14,341 nucleotides of DNA from Acidobacteriaceae bacterium (GTDB lineage Bacteria; Acidobacteriota; Terriglobia; Terriglobales; Acidobacteriaceae). The notes beneath the pieces were generated by a model. It was given only the letters and a program-made list of their open reading frames with translations, made no database searches and was not told the DNA's origin. This document shows, in pieces, positions 7,632 through 14,176 of the stretch (positions within the stretch are counted from its first letter, which is position 1; every line of letters starts with the position of its first letter). The DNA is taken from contig JARLFX010000137.1 of NCBI GenBank assembly GCA_031296355.1, positions 1-14,341 on the forward strand. The letters are read 5' to 3'. A program made the translations under genes and the position numbers.

Positions 7632-7708
7632 GGGCGAGTAGCTCAATTGGATAGAGCACCGGCCTTCTAAGCCGGTGGTTGCAGGTTCGAGCCCTGCCTC
7701 GCCCACCA
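7632..7708 (+). tRNA. tRNA-Arg (TCT anticodon), island integration site
   Basis: The acceptor GGGCGAG (7632-7638) pairs with CTCGCCC (7698-7704), with discriminator A7705 and encoded CCA at 7706-7708. The D arm is GCTC-AATTGGATA-GAGC. The anticodon stem CCGGC/GCCGG holds loop CTTCTAA, anticodon TCT, reading AGA. The T arm is GCAGG-TTCGAGC-CCTGC. Its last 45 bases are repeated exactly at 10823-10867. Confidence 0.96.
7664..7708 (+). repeat. attL: left 45-bp direct repeat (3' half of tRNA-Arg)
   Basis: The segment from the anticodon loop to the CCA end is identical to 10823-10867. It is the usual footprint of tyrosine-recombinase integration at a tRNA 3' end, where the element's copy keeps the tRNA intact. 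The flanking bases differ outside the 45 bp. Confidence 0.9.
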
Positions 7709-7731
7709 ATTACATCAGTAACTTGCAGAAA

Positions 7732-7767
7732 ACCCATAAAATGGGTAGCAAATGGCCGCAATGGGAC
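7732..7767 (+). promoter_or_regulatory. Left-arm putative recombinase binding region
   Basis: ACCCAT-AAA-ATGGGT (7732-7746) is a perfect six-base inverted repeat. It overlaps GGGTAGCAA (7743-7751), which recurs as a direct repeat at 10769-10777 near the other end; TGGGAC (7762-7767) recurs at 10751-10756. Such matching short repeats inside both ends resemble integrase arm sites; no protein is available here to support the match. Confidence 0.4.
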
Positions 7768-7858
7768 TATGGGGATAATCTGTAGGATCTCCGACTGATT
7801 GCCTATCTTGAGGAATCACGAATGAGCTATCTATAGCCCCGACCTCTCTGCAATCACC

Positions 7859-7890
7859 GCTTGTCAAATATTAGACAAGCAGCGTAATAT
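7859..7890 (+). promoter_or_regulatory. Island operon promoter overlapped by 22-bp palindromic operator
   Basis: GCTTGTC (7859-7865) and GACAAGC (7874-7880) are perfect inverted arms, and the AT-rich centre is palindromic except for one symmetric pair, so 20 of 22 positions fit. TTGTCA (7861-7866), an 18-bp spacer and TAATAT (7885-7890) form a sigma70-like promoter inside it. The GTG of the first gene begins seven bases after the -10 box, predicting a leaderless mRNA. A further half-site TTGACAAG lies at 7911-7918. Binding by the HTH protein encoded second in the operon would give autorepression, as in mqsRA-type systems; that is inference. Confidence 0.6.
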
Positions 7891-7897
7891 TCTCGCA

Positions 7898-8236
7898 GTG
7901 TGTCCAACCATTGACAAGTCGCGAAGGGCTGGCGGTATTAGGCTCATTTGCACCCTTGTCGCTGAATTAAATTATGAACTGTCGAGCCATGCAGTAGTGG
8001 GAGTCGAGAACAATGATTTCAGTCCAGAGGATATAGAGGCCAGCATCGCTAGTGGCACCGTCTTAAAGACTGACGCCGACGAATTCTGCGAAAGCGTTGG
8101 AAACAAGAAATACACAATCGTCGGAAAAGCATCGTGTGGGAGACCGATATACACCGTCGGAAAGATTGTCCGTTGTTGCGGTGAACTCACCTACCGCTTT
8201 ATCTCCATCAAATGCGATGAGGTTAATTATGACTGA
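7898..8236 (+). CDS. DUF4258-like protein, candidate toxin
   Basis: This 112-residue protein has the DUF4258 layout: YELSSHAVVGVENNDFSPED (residues 26-45), a helix ending IASGTVLK, then VGNKKYTIVGKASCGRPIYTV (67-87) and a final strand RFISIKC. In typical members the S-x-HA motif is followed by an Arg (HAxxR); here the position is Val/Gly, so the active site may differ. DUF4258 proteins are often found next to YgiT/MqsA-type antitoxins and are suspected RNase-type toxins; activity is not shown here. GTG 7898 is chosen because no in-frame ATG precedes the domain and the promoter places transcription start at this base; TTG-type starts further in would cut into the domain. The last 8 bases overlap the start of the next gene, consistent with translational coupling. 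Confidence 0.65.
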   Translation: MCPTIDKSRRAGGIRLICTLVAELNYELSSHAVVGVENNDFSPEDIEASIASGTVLKTDADEFCESVGNKKYTIVGKASCGRPIYTVGKIVRCCGELTYRFISIKCDEVNYD

Positions 8237-8795
8237 GCCAAAATGTGATACATGCCATGAAGGGCTAATTGTTCCACGGGACATAATCAATTATCGTGCA
8301 AAGGTGAGTGGAGTAGAACTTACGATACCCATAGCCCATCTGCGGGTATGCGAAAACTGTGGTGCCATCTATTTTCCAGCTAAGGAACTACGCCGCTGGA
8401 ATGATCTGCTTCTAGAGCTTGATCCACTTAGAACGCCTACACCTGAGGAAATCCGCAAACTACGAGAGCGCCTTGGAATGAGCGTGAACGAATTTGCGAC
8501 CTTTCTCAGATCTACTCGCCAATCTGTTTATAGTTGGGAAAATTCGAATAACGTCATCCGACCAATTAGGCCGATCGCCATTTTGTTGTCAATCGTACAA
8601 GCAAGTTTGGATAAAGGCGCGATAGACATCGTGGCTCTTCTCAAGCCGCCAGTGCGAAATAGTCGCACATTCACAATACCTAGTTGCCGTTCTTGGCCTG
8701 AACACGGTAGACGACTGCGCCCAAGCACGGAATACCGCTCAGCCCTCAAATTATCCAACAACTCTTCACCCAAGCCACTTCCAGGACTCAGATAA
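8229..8795 (+). CDS. MqsA/YgiT-like zinc-finger HTH protein, candidate antitoxin-repressor
   Basis: This is a 188-residue protein. Cys6-x2-Cys9 (KCDTCHEG) and Cys41-x2-Cys44 (VCENCGAIYF) make the zinc-binding N-terminal domain of the MqsA/YgiT type. Residues about 70-125 (PEEIRKLRERLGMSVNEFATFLRSTRQSVYSWEN) are an XRE/MqsA helix-turn-helix. In MqsA the zinc domain binds the toxin and the HTH represses the operon, and the toxin gene comes first, as here. A basic, low-complexity tail of about 50 residues after the HTH is longer than usual for MqsA (131 residues) and might contact the third gene product. ATG 8229 is chosen because it gives the zinc finger at the N-terminus and overlaps the upstream stop; the frame extends to 8097, but only through the DUF4258 gene. 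Its TAA stop overlaps the next ATG (TAATG). Confidence 0.8.
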   Translation: MTEPKCDTCHEGLIVPRDIINYRAKVSGVELTIPIAHLRVCENCGAIYFPAKELRRWNDLLLELDPLRTPTPEEIRKLRERLGMSVNEFATFLRSTRQSVYSWENSNNVIRPIRPIAILLSIVQASLDKGAIDIVALLKPPVRNSRTFTIPSCRSWPEHGRRLRPSTEYRSALKLSNNSSPKPLPGLR

Positions 8796-10732
8796 TGTTC
8801 GCTACTTTCTATTCTTACAAAGGCGGGGTAGGTCGAAGTTTGGCATTGGCAAATGTCGCTTGGCTCTTGGCCAACCATCCCACTGAACCCGCGCGAGTTC
8901 TAACAATAGACTTTGACCTGAATGCACCCGGTCTTCACAAGGTCTTTGGTATGGAGGAACACAATGATGCGCTAGGCATAGTCGACTTTGTTCAGACATT
9001 TATCTCGGAAGCGCGAATCGACTCCATAAGCTCATATATTCACAAGACTCAATTCCCCAATATCGATATCCTTCCGGCTGGGCTTTTTAATTCCACATAT
9101 CAAGCTCGTCTAGAGGCAATCAATTGGAAAGAACTGTATGAAGATGCATACGGATTTGAATTTATCAATCGGCTTAAGCAGATGATCTTGGATCTAAAGC
9201 CGGCATACGATTATGTTTTGGTTGATTCACTGACTGGCTATAGCGATGTTGGTGGTATTTGTGTGAGACAACTTCCAGACTGCGTCGTACTGCTCTTTCG
9301 ACTGAATGATCAAAATCTGGATGGTATTGAATCAGTTTACAAGAGTATAAAGTCGGCCGATGAGACGGGCAGTCCAACTCCCGTTATTCCAGTAATTACG
9401 CCTGCGTGGCCATTCCTGGATTCAGCAGCGACTAAATGGTATGAAAAGGCAAAATCTATATTTTCTTCCCAGACACTTAGCCAGATTTCCTTTGATGGGG
9501 GACTGAGCTTTGGTGAATCAATTATTTCTCAATCTCGGTCCACAAATCTGCGGCTAGCCGTTCTAAGCGATTATGAGGGTTTAGCATTGCGTCTTCGCTC
9601 TCAGAATGCTGCTGACCCGCTAACAATGTGGAACTCCCTCAGGTCGAGAACGTCGGACATAGCAACTGACTCGCTTAGCAAGTATCAGAAGCTCCTCGCG
9701 CTTCGACCGAAGAACGAAGAGTATTGGCAATACTTACCCAATATTGCTTACAGGCCCAGTCTTTCTGTGATGTCTGATCGGAAGGCGAGTATTCCGAATG
9801 CACTTCAAGAGTTTAGAGCTTTTGTCGATAAGCAATGCGAGTTGAGCAATGAGTTCGCATTGCTAGCACGCTTTCGCTTTGAGACTCTATGGAATCCTAA
9901 AGGGAAAAGGCGTCCTATTGACGATCTCAATAAAGCACTTGAGATCAGTCCGGGCTATTTTGATGCTTTGATAGCAAAAGGGCATCTCTTGCAATTCGAA
10001 GGAAATCCTGTAGAAGCGGTTCGCATCTTCAAAGTTGCTCTTAATATTCTTCCAGCTGCAGATCGGAAGAGGGGGATGGTCTTCGAACTCTTAGGTGGTG
10101 CGTCCCTAGATGTTCTTGACGGGGATAGTGCAGTCGACTTTTATTTACAGGCTTTGCGACTCAATGATAGGGATGCCGATCTCTATTCGGGATTAAGTCG
10201 CGCCTATTATTTAGTCGGCAAGCTAGGCGAAGCATTCGGAGAAATTGAAAGGTTTCGCTCAATTGATCGGGAAGATGAAACTACGGGACAACTCCTTCCA
10301 ACGCAGATACTGGCAGCTATGGGAAAGATTGAAGAGGCTAAGAGCCGTTTGGACCAGCTTCTAAGTGAGAACAGGAGGAATCGAGATGTCGAGAATCTCG
10401 CTGAGGCTTATTTAGCTGTTGATCCTGCGAAGAGCCTAGATCTTCTTAGCAGGAAGTCCTCGGGTGTAAAGTCAAGCCCAGTGAACAGCCTTCAGATAAT
10501 TGCGAAGATACTGCTTGGTGAAAAGAGACGATTGTCACAGCAAGACAAGTTAGATATCGCAAAGGATAGGAAGAACAAGAAAATCTTTTGGAGTTCTTTC
10601 GAATTGACGGCAATGTTGAGAGCAGCTTCTCGTTCAGGGCGAATCGCACAAACCAAGATCCGCCTCGCGGAGGATGTGCTGCGGGAGCTTGGGCCGATGA
10701 GTCCTGCAGCTATCACTTTTCAAGGGCGCTAA
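8795..10732 (+). CDS. KGGVGR-motif P-loop ATPase with C-terminal TPR-like repeats
   Basis: This is a 645-residue protein. It opens with a ParA/MinD/SIMIBI-type deviant Walker A, FYSYKGGVGRS (Lys9, Arg14 instead of the usual Lys before Ser/Thr), the KGGVGR variant found in several bacterial conflict systems. A Walker A' (TIDFDLNAPG, Asp39/Asp41) and a Walker B strand (YVLVDSLTG, Asp144) are present, so nucleotide binding is likely. After the ATPase (about 1-270) comes a helical region with TPR-like pairs at about 370-540 (for example DLNKALEISPGYFDALIAKGHLL and FYLQALRLNDRDADLYSGLSRAYY), suggesting protein binding or sensing. It has no signal peptide or membrane segment. The start ATG shares one base with the previous stop, so translation is coupled. 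Its place as the third gene of a toxin-antitoxin-like operon suggests a sensor or regulator of that pair. Full length and apparently intact. Confidence 0.85.
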   Translation: MFATFYSYKGGVGRSLALANVAWLLANHPTEPARVLTIDFDLNAPGLHKVFGMEEHNDALGIVDFVQTFISEARIDSISSYIHKTQFPNIDILPAGLFNSTYQARLEAINWKELYEDAYGFEFINRLKQMILDLKPAYDYVLVDSLTGYSDVGGICVRQLPDCVVLLFRLNDQNLDGIESVYKSIKSADETGSPTPVIPVITPAWPFLDSAATKWYEKAKSIFSSQTLSQISFDGGLSFGESIISQSRSTNLRLAVLSDYEGLALRLRSQNAADPLTMWNSLRSRTSDIATDSLSKYQKLLALRPKNEEYWQYLPNIAYRPSLSVMSDRKASIPNALQEFRAFVDKQCELSNEFALLARFRFETLWNPKGKRRPIDDLNKALEISPGYFDALIAKGHLLQFEGNPVEAVRIFKVALNILPAADRKRGMVFELLGGASLDVLDGDSAVDFYLQALRLNDRDADLYSGLSRAYYLVGKLGEAFGEIERFRSIDREDETTGQLLPTQILAAMGKIEEAKSRLDQLLSENRRNRDVENLAEAYLAVDPAKSLDLLSRKSSGVKSSPVNSLQIIAKILLGEKRRLSQQDKLDIAKDRKNKKIFWSSFELTAMLRAASRSGRIAQTKIRLAEDVLRELGPMSPAAITFQGR

Positions 10733-10768
10733 TATGTGACGCGAGTGTGGTGGGACAGGAGGGCACAA

Positions 10769-10777
10769 GGGTAGCAA
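10769..10777 (+). promoter_or_regulatory. Right-arm copy of putative recombinase site
   Basis: GGGTAGCAA here repeats 7743-7751 in the same orientation, 46 bp inside the right attachment repeat. TGGGAC at 10751-10756 matches 7762-7767. See the left-arm entry; support is base identity only. Confidence 0.35.
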
Positions 10778-10822
10778 TAGATGGATGGATAGAGCAATCG
10801 GCTTCGAAACCAACGCTTCCGT

Positions 10823-10867
10823 CTTCTAAGCCGGTGGTTGCAGGTTCGAGCCCTGCCTCGCCCACCA
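10823..10867 (+). repeat. attR: displaced 3' half of tRNA-Arg
   Basis: This is an exact 45-bp copy of 7664-7708, from the anticodon loop CTTCTAA to CCA. It lacks the acceptor 5' arm and cannot fold into a tRNA. TGGATAGAGCA at 10786-10796 also matches the tRNA's D-arm (7648-7658), but it is followed by unrelated bases with a TTCGAA loop-like segment before the repeat resumes. Confidence 0.9.
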
Positions 10868-10902
10868 TTTCCGCATCATTTACATTTAGCTGGTTGCTGG
10901 CT

Positions 10903-11589
10903 TTACAGGTAGCTGGGGGTGGCCGATGGGGCGGGTGGAAATGCTGGGTGGGCGATCATGGTGGGGCGGCTGAAAAAGTATCCCTGAAAATAGGTGAAGC
11001 CCTCTGCCTGCGCCTGGGCGAAGTCGTGCGGGGTCTCTAATTTTTCGGCGATGAGGGTGGCAGGGCTGCCCTGTACCAGGGTGCGGATGGTGCGGCGCTG
11101 GGCGGCGTCGGCGGCGCGGAAATCGACCTTGATGTAACTGGCGAGTTCGACCAGAGGCAGCATGGCTTCCTGCGGCACAAAATCATCGAGCGCAATTGCA
11201 TAGCCCATGGCATGCAGCCCGATGCAGGCATCGACCAACTCAGCGTCTGGCTCTACCGTCTCCAGAATTTCGAGCACGGTGCTGGTGGCGGGAAGAAGCG
11301 TGACCAGGCCATCGACCAGAGCTTCGCGGGTGCAGTTCACAAAGGCCAGGCCCTTTTGCGTGAGGGAGGAGAGGCCGATGAATGCGCAGTGATCGAGTAT
11401 CTGGCGGGTGGCGTAGTTGGGTTCGCCGCTGAAGGAGTTTTCCATGCCTTCGCGGAAGAGAAGTTCGTAGCCGAGGATGCCACCGCGTGCGTTGACGATG
11501 GGTTGCCGCGCGAGGAAGCGGCTGGGCGGTGGTGCAGGATGCTGTGCGTGTCCGTCGACGGTTATCGGCGGACCGGGCTTGTCCATCAT
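10903..11589 (-). CDS. Degenerate EAL-domain protein, EAL-HDOD type lacking HDOD
   Basis: This is a 228-residue protein. FLARQPIVNARGGILGYELLFR (residues 24-45) is the hallmark start of EAL-HDOD (YuxH-like) signalling proteins. Later landmarks are EILETVEPD (about 107), ALDDFV (about 134), YIKVDF, AEKLET and QGYFFSRP, all at EAL-domain positions. The EAL triad is ELL, the DDFG motif ends in Val, and the AEGVE motif is changed to AEKLET, so cyclic-di-GMP hydrolysis is unlikely. Family members normally continue with an HDOD domain of about 200 residues; this one stops 14 residues after QGYFFSRP, close to the island border at 10867. It is either a genuine single-domain protein or a truncation. 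A good Shine-Dalgarno sequence (GGAG at 11600-11597) fixes the ATG at 11589. It follows the MFS gene by 113 bp on the same strand. Confidence 0.75.
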   Translation of the reverse strand: MMDKPGPPITVDGHAQHPAPPPSRFLARQPIVNARGGILGYELLFREGMENSFSGEPNYATRQILDHCAFIGLSSLTQKGLAFVNCTREALVDGLVTLLPATSTVLEILETVEPDAELVDACIGLHAMGYAIALDDFVPQEAMLPLVELASYIKVDFRAADAAQRRTIRTLVQGSPATLIAEKLETPHDFAQAQAEGFTYFQGYFFSRPTMIAHPAFPPAPSATPSYL

Positions 11590-11702
11590 GGTGAAACTCC
11601 TGCACCACCGTCAGGGGGTGCGCTACGCAGGTGCGTGATAAGACTATCGGCAGAGCGGTGGTGCGATTTCAAAGCGTGCAAGTTGCAGGGCGGTTGGTGC
11701 GT

Positions 11703-12917
11703 TCAGGCTTCGAGGACAGCGTCGGCGCGTTCGAGGTGCGCCTGCGCGACGGGGGTACGGGGGCTGAAGATGTGGACGAGGCCGGCCATCGAAATGAAAA
11801 AGAGAGCAAGCACGCAGACGCCACGCCATTCATAGTGTACCCATGCGAGTGAAGCCAGGGCCGAGCCGAGGGATGCGCCGGCGAAGTAGATGGTCATGTA
11901 GACGGTATTGAGGCGGCTGCGGGCGGCGGAATCGATGCCGAAGATGCGGGTCTGGTTGGCGATCTGGGTGGCCTGTGCGCCGAGGTCGAGGATGATGACG
12001 CCCACGATCAATCCGGCCATGTGATAGCCGAAGATCCAGAGAATGAAGTACGAGGTGGCGAGGGTGGTGAGGCCGTATCCGACGACATAGCGCGAACCGC
12101 GGCGGTCAGTATAGCGGCCGGCGAAGGGGGCGATGAGCGCGCCGGTGGCGCCGAGGATGCCGAAGCTGCCGGCGACTCCGGGGCCGAGGTGGTAGTGCGG
12201 GCTGCCGAGCAGGAAGACGAGCGTGGTCCAGAAGGTGCTGAAGGACGCGAAGACAAGGCTGCCGATGAAGGAGGATTCGCGCAGCAGGGGCTGGGTGCGG
12301 AAGAGCGTCCAGAGAGAGCGCAGGGCCTGGCCGTAGGCGATGGGCGCGGTGGGTTCCAGGAGGGGCATGACCTTCCACACGAGGGGAACGAAGGCGAGAT
12401 TGATGACGCCGGCGACGACGAAGACGATGCGCCAGTGGCTGGCGGCGCTGATCCAGCCGGCGAAGGTGCGGGCGAGGAGGATGCCGAGCAGAAGGCCGGT
12501 CATGACGGTGCCGATGGCGCGTCCGCGCTGGTCGTCGCTGGCGAGCGATGGCGCGATGGGAAGGACGACGTGGGTGACGGATGCGAAGAGGCCGACTGCG
12601 GCGCTGGCGACCAGAAGCAGGGGGAAGTTGGGCGCGGCGGCGGTGGCAAAGAGGGCGATGGAGACGGCGGCGAACATGCGCATCATCAGCGCGCGGCGCT
12701 CAGTGACGTCGCCCAGAGGAACCAGCAGAAAGAGGCCGAGTGCATAGCCAACCAGCGTGGCGACGGAGACGAAACCTGTGTGGCCGGGGACGATGTGGAA
12801 GCTTTTCGCCATCTCCAGCAGAAGGGGCTGGTTGTAGTAGATGCTGGAGACGCCGACAGCGCAGGCGAAGCCGAGGAAGGGAATCATCCAGCGGGCGTGT
12901 TTGATATGGGAAGACAT
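11703..12917 (-). CDS. Major facilitator superfamily transporter (drug/metabolite exporter type)
   Basis: This 404-residue protein with about 12 hydrophobic helices is an inner-membrane MFS permease. SSIYYNQPLLLEMAKSF in helix 1 and the loop 2-3 motif PLGDVTERRA are typical of the drug-exporter-like MFS group (YgaY/YnfM-like). A second loop, AGRYTDRRGSRYVV, sits between helices 8 and 9, as expected for a duplicated six-helix design. Substrate cannot be told from sequence. ATG 12917 has no good Shine-Dalgarno sequence; upstream, on the minus strand, TACACT lies at 12944-12939. The opposite-strand long frame over this gene is a composition artefact (Gly/Glu/Asp-rich). Confidence 0.9.
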   Translation of the reverse strand: MSSHIKHARWMIPFLGFACAVGVSSIYYNQPLLLEMAKSFHIVPGHTGFVSVATLVGYALGLFLLVPLGDVTERRALMMRMFAAVSIALFATAAAPNFPLLLVASAAVGLFASVTHVVLPIAPSLASDDQRGRAIGTVMTGLLLGILLARTFAGWISAASHWRIVFVVAGVINLAFVPLVWKVMPLLEPTAPIAYGQALRSLWTLFRTQPLLRESSFIGSLVFASFSTFWTTLVFLLGSPHYHLGPGVAGSFGILGATGALIAPFAGRYTDRRGSRYVVGYGLTTLATSYFILWIFGYHMAGLIVGVIILDLGAQATQIANQTRIFGIDSAARSRLNTVYMTIYFAGASLGSALASLAWVHYEWRGVCVLALFFISMAGLVHIFSPRTPVAQAHLERADAVLEA

Positions 12918-13222
12918 GTGGAGAGAGGTCCAACCACTAGTGTAGTAGTTTCGGCGGGTGAGGGCCAGAAGGCGGAGTAGGGAAGTTTGCGAATCCTGTT
13001 GACCGGAGCCGCTCAGGCAGGCACTATAAGCTGCACTGTTGTTGATGGCTTTGCATGGATGTCATGTTTTGTTGCAAAGGACTTTTGCTCGGGCTGGAAT
13101 CCTTATCCGGCGGCTGTATGGGCGATTGATCCTACTTCTCCGGCTCTGTTTTGCACAGTATCTATCCAACAATCTATTGCTACACCTTTAGTTCAATTCG
13201 TTCCCCGAAAGGTATACGCACA
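12918..13222. other. Divergent intergenic region between MFS gene and secreted protein
   Basis: About 305 bp without a credible gene. ACTA-GTG-TAGT (12936-12946) is a short palindrome just upstream of the MFS start and could be an operator. GCAAA-GGACT-TTTGC (13074-13088) is a second small inverted repeat. I find no convincing -35/-10 pair for the gene at 13223; TTGCAC at 13151 has no good -10 partner. Confidence 0.4.
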
Positions 13223-14098
13223 ATGAAACGGTTCAGCCAACTTGTTTTGGGATGTTCGCTTGTCTTAACGTCAGGGTCTTATGCCCTGGCGCAGTCGTCC
13301 ACCGCAACAACACCGAGCGTGCTTCAAGTGATTCGTGAATACCCTAAGCCGGGCAAAGGGGGCGGGCTTCACGATAAGAGCGAAGGCGCGTTTGTGCAGG
13401 CCATGGCGCGTGCCAAGTGGCCCACGCACTACATTGCGCTGAATTCGCTCTCCGGCAAGAGCCGGGCCATCTATCTGATGCGTTACGATTCTTTCGACGC
13501 GATGGAGAAAGATAATCTGGCGATGCAGAAGAACGGTGTGCTCTCCGCGGCGCTGGAGCATGCTACGGTGGCGGACGGTGATCTGCTGGATTCAACGGAC
13601 CAGTCCATTCTTATCGAGCTCAATGATCTGAGCTACAAGAGCGTGAATGACATTGGCCACATGCGCTACCTGGAGGCCACGACGTACCGTGTGCGCCCGG
13701 GGCACGGGAAAGAGTGGTCAGAGCTGGTGAAGATGGTGAAGGCCGGCTACGACAAGGCGGACACCACCGTCCACTGGGGCATGTACCGGCTTGCGTATGG
13801 CGGTGCGGATGGCACGTACCTGGTGCTCACTTCGCATCCCACGCTGAGCGAGATCGATCACGGATTTCTTGAGGATAAGAAGTTCAGCGACGCGATGGGC
13901 AAGGACGGGCTGAAGAAACTGGATGAACTCCTGGCCGCAGCGGTGGAATCGTCAGACAGCGAACTGTTTGCCGTCAATCCACACCAGAGCTATCCTTCTG
14001 ACGAATGGATCAAGGCGGACCCGGATTACTGGAAGCCTAAGCCGAAGGCGGCTGCGGCACCGGCAGCAAAGCCTGCACCGGCTAAAGCTACTCCGTAA
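13223..14098 (+). CDS. Secreted protein with two related alpha/beta-barrel-like halves
   Basis: This 291-residue protein has a signal peptide (MKRFSQLVLGCSLVLTSGS, cleavage after ALA, before Gln24), so it is exported. Two segments look alike: residues about 33-97 (IREYPKPGKGG, then THYIALNSLSGKSRAIYLMRYDSFDAME) and about 150-213 (TTYRVRPGHGKEW, then VHWGMYRLAYGGADGTYLVLTSHPTLSEID). Each is a strand, helix, strand, strand pattern like a NIPSNAP/ABM domain, so the protein may be an internal duplication. A Pro/Ala/Lys-rich tail (about 270-291) follows the folded part. ATG 13223 is chosen because GAAAGG (13207-13212) and a signal peptide lie there; the frame opens earlier, at 13151, without support. 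Function unknown; it is related to the protein at 6354-6791. Confidence 0.75.
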   Translation: MKRFSQLVLGCSLVLTSGSYALAQSSTATTPSVLQVIREYPKPGKGGGLHDKSEGAFVQAMARAKWPTHYIALNSLSGKSRAIYLMRYDSFDAMEKDNLAMQKNGVLSAALEHATVADGDLLDSTDQSILIELNDLSYKSVNDIGHMRYLEATTYRVRPGHGKEWSELVKMVKAGYDKADTTVHWGMYRLAYGGADGTYLVLTSHPTLSEIDHGFLEDKKFSDAMGKDGLKKLDELLAAAVESSDSELFAVNPHQSYPSDEWIKADPDYWKPKPKAAAAPAAKPAPAKATP

Positions 14099-14123
14099 AG
14101 GCAGAGCATCGCACAGCAACGAG

Positions 14124-14149
14124 AACGGCTCCGGAGAACCGGAGCCGTT
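14124..14149. terminator. Perfect 11-bp hairpin between convergent genes
   Basis: AACGGCTCCGG (14124-14134) pairs perfectly with CCGGAGCCGTT (14139-14149) around loop AGAA. The T tract after it is weak (GTTGCGTT). It lies between the convergent ends of the genes at 13223 and 14177, so it may end transcription in both directions. Confidence 0.75.
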
Positions 14150-14176
14150 GTTGCGTTAGGTGAAAAAGAGCGGGAT

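Larger units (their letters stand above)
7709..10867 (+). mobile_element. 3.16-kb tRNA-Arg genomic island without visible integrase
   Basis: The span between the intact tRNA-Arg and its displaced 3' copy is the inserted element (3,159 bp from repeat to repeat). Its genes use many AT-ending codons and the DNA is visibly less GC-rich than the flanks, which supports transfer. It carries only three overlapping plus-strand genes. No integrase, excisionase, transposase or replication gene is visible. Base runs GGGTAGCAA (7743 and 10769) and TGGGAC (7762 and 10751) recur near both ends in the same orientation and may be recombinase arm sites. The element is either a minimal satellite mobilised in trans or the remnant of a larger one that lost its integrase. 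Confidence 0.88.

Noticed and set aside
7507..7761. Minus-strand frame covering tRNA-Arg (reads GRGRARTCNHRL...)
   Set aside because: It is the antisense of the tRNA, a widely mis-annotated pattern.
8097..8228. Upstream extension of the MqsA-like gene
   Set aside because: It lies within the DUF4258 gene; ATG 8229 begins the zinc-finger domain.
10588..11040. Plus-strand frame over the ATPase end and the displaced tRNA copy
   Set aside because: It crosses a real gene in another frame and then translates the tRNA fragment (SSKPVVAGSSPASPT).
12021..12980. 319-residue plus-strand frame over the MFS gene
   Set aside because: Its Gly/Glu/Asp-rich composition is the antisense of a GC-rich membrane protein gene.
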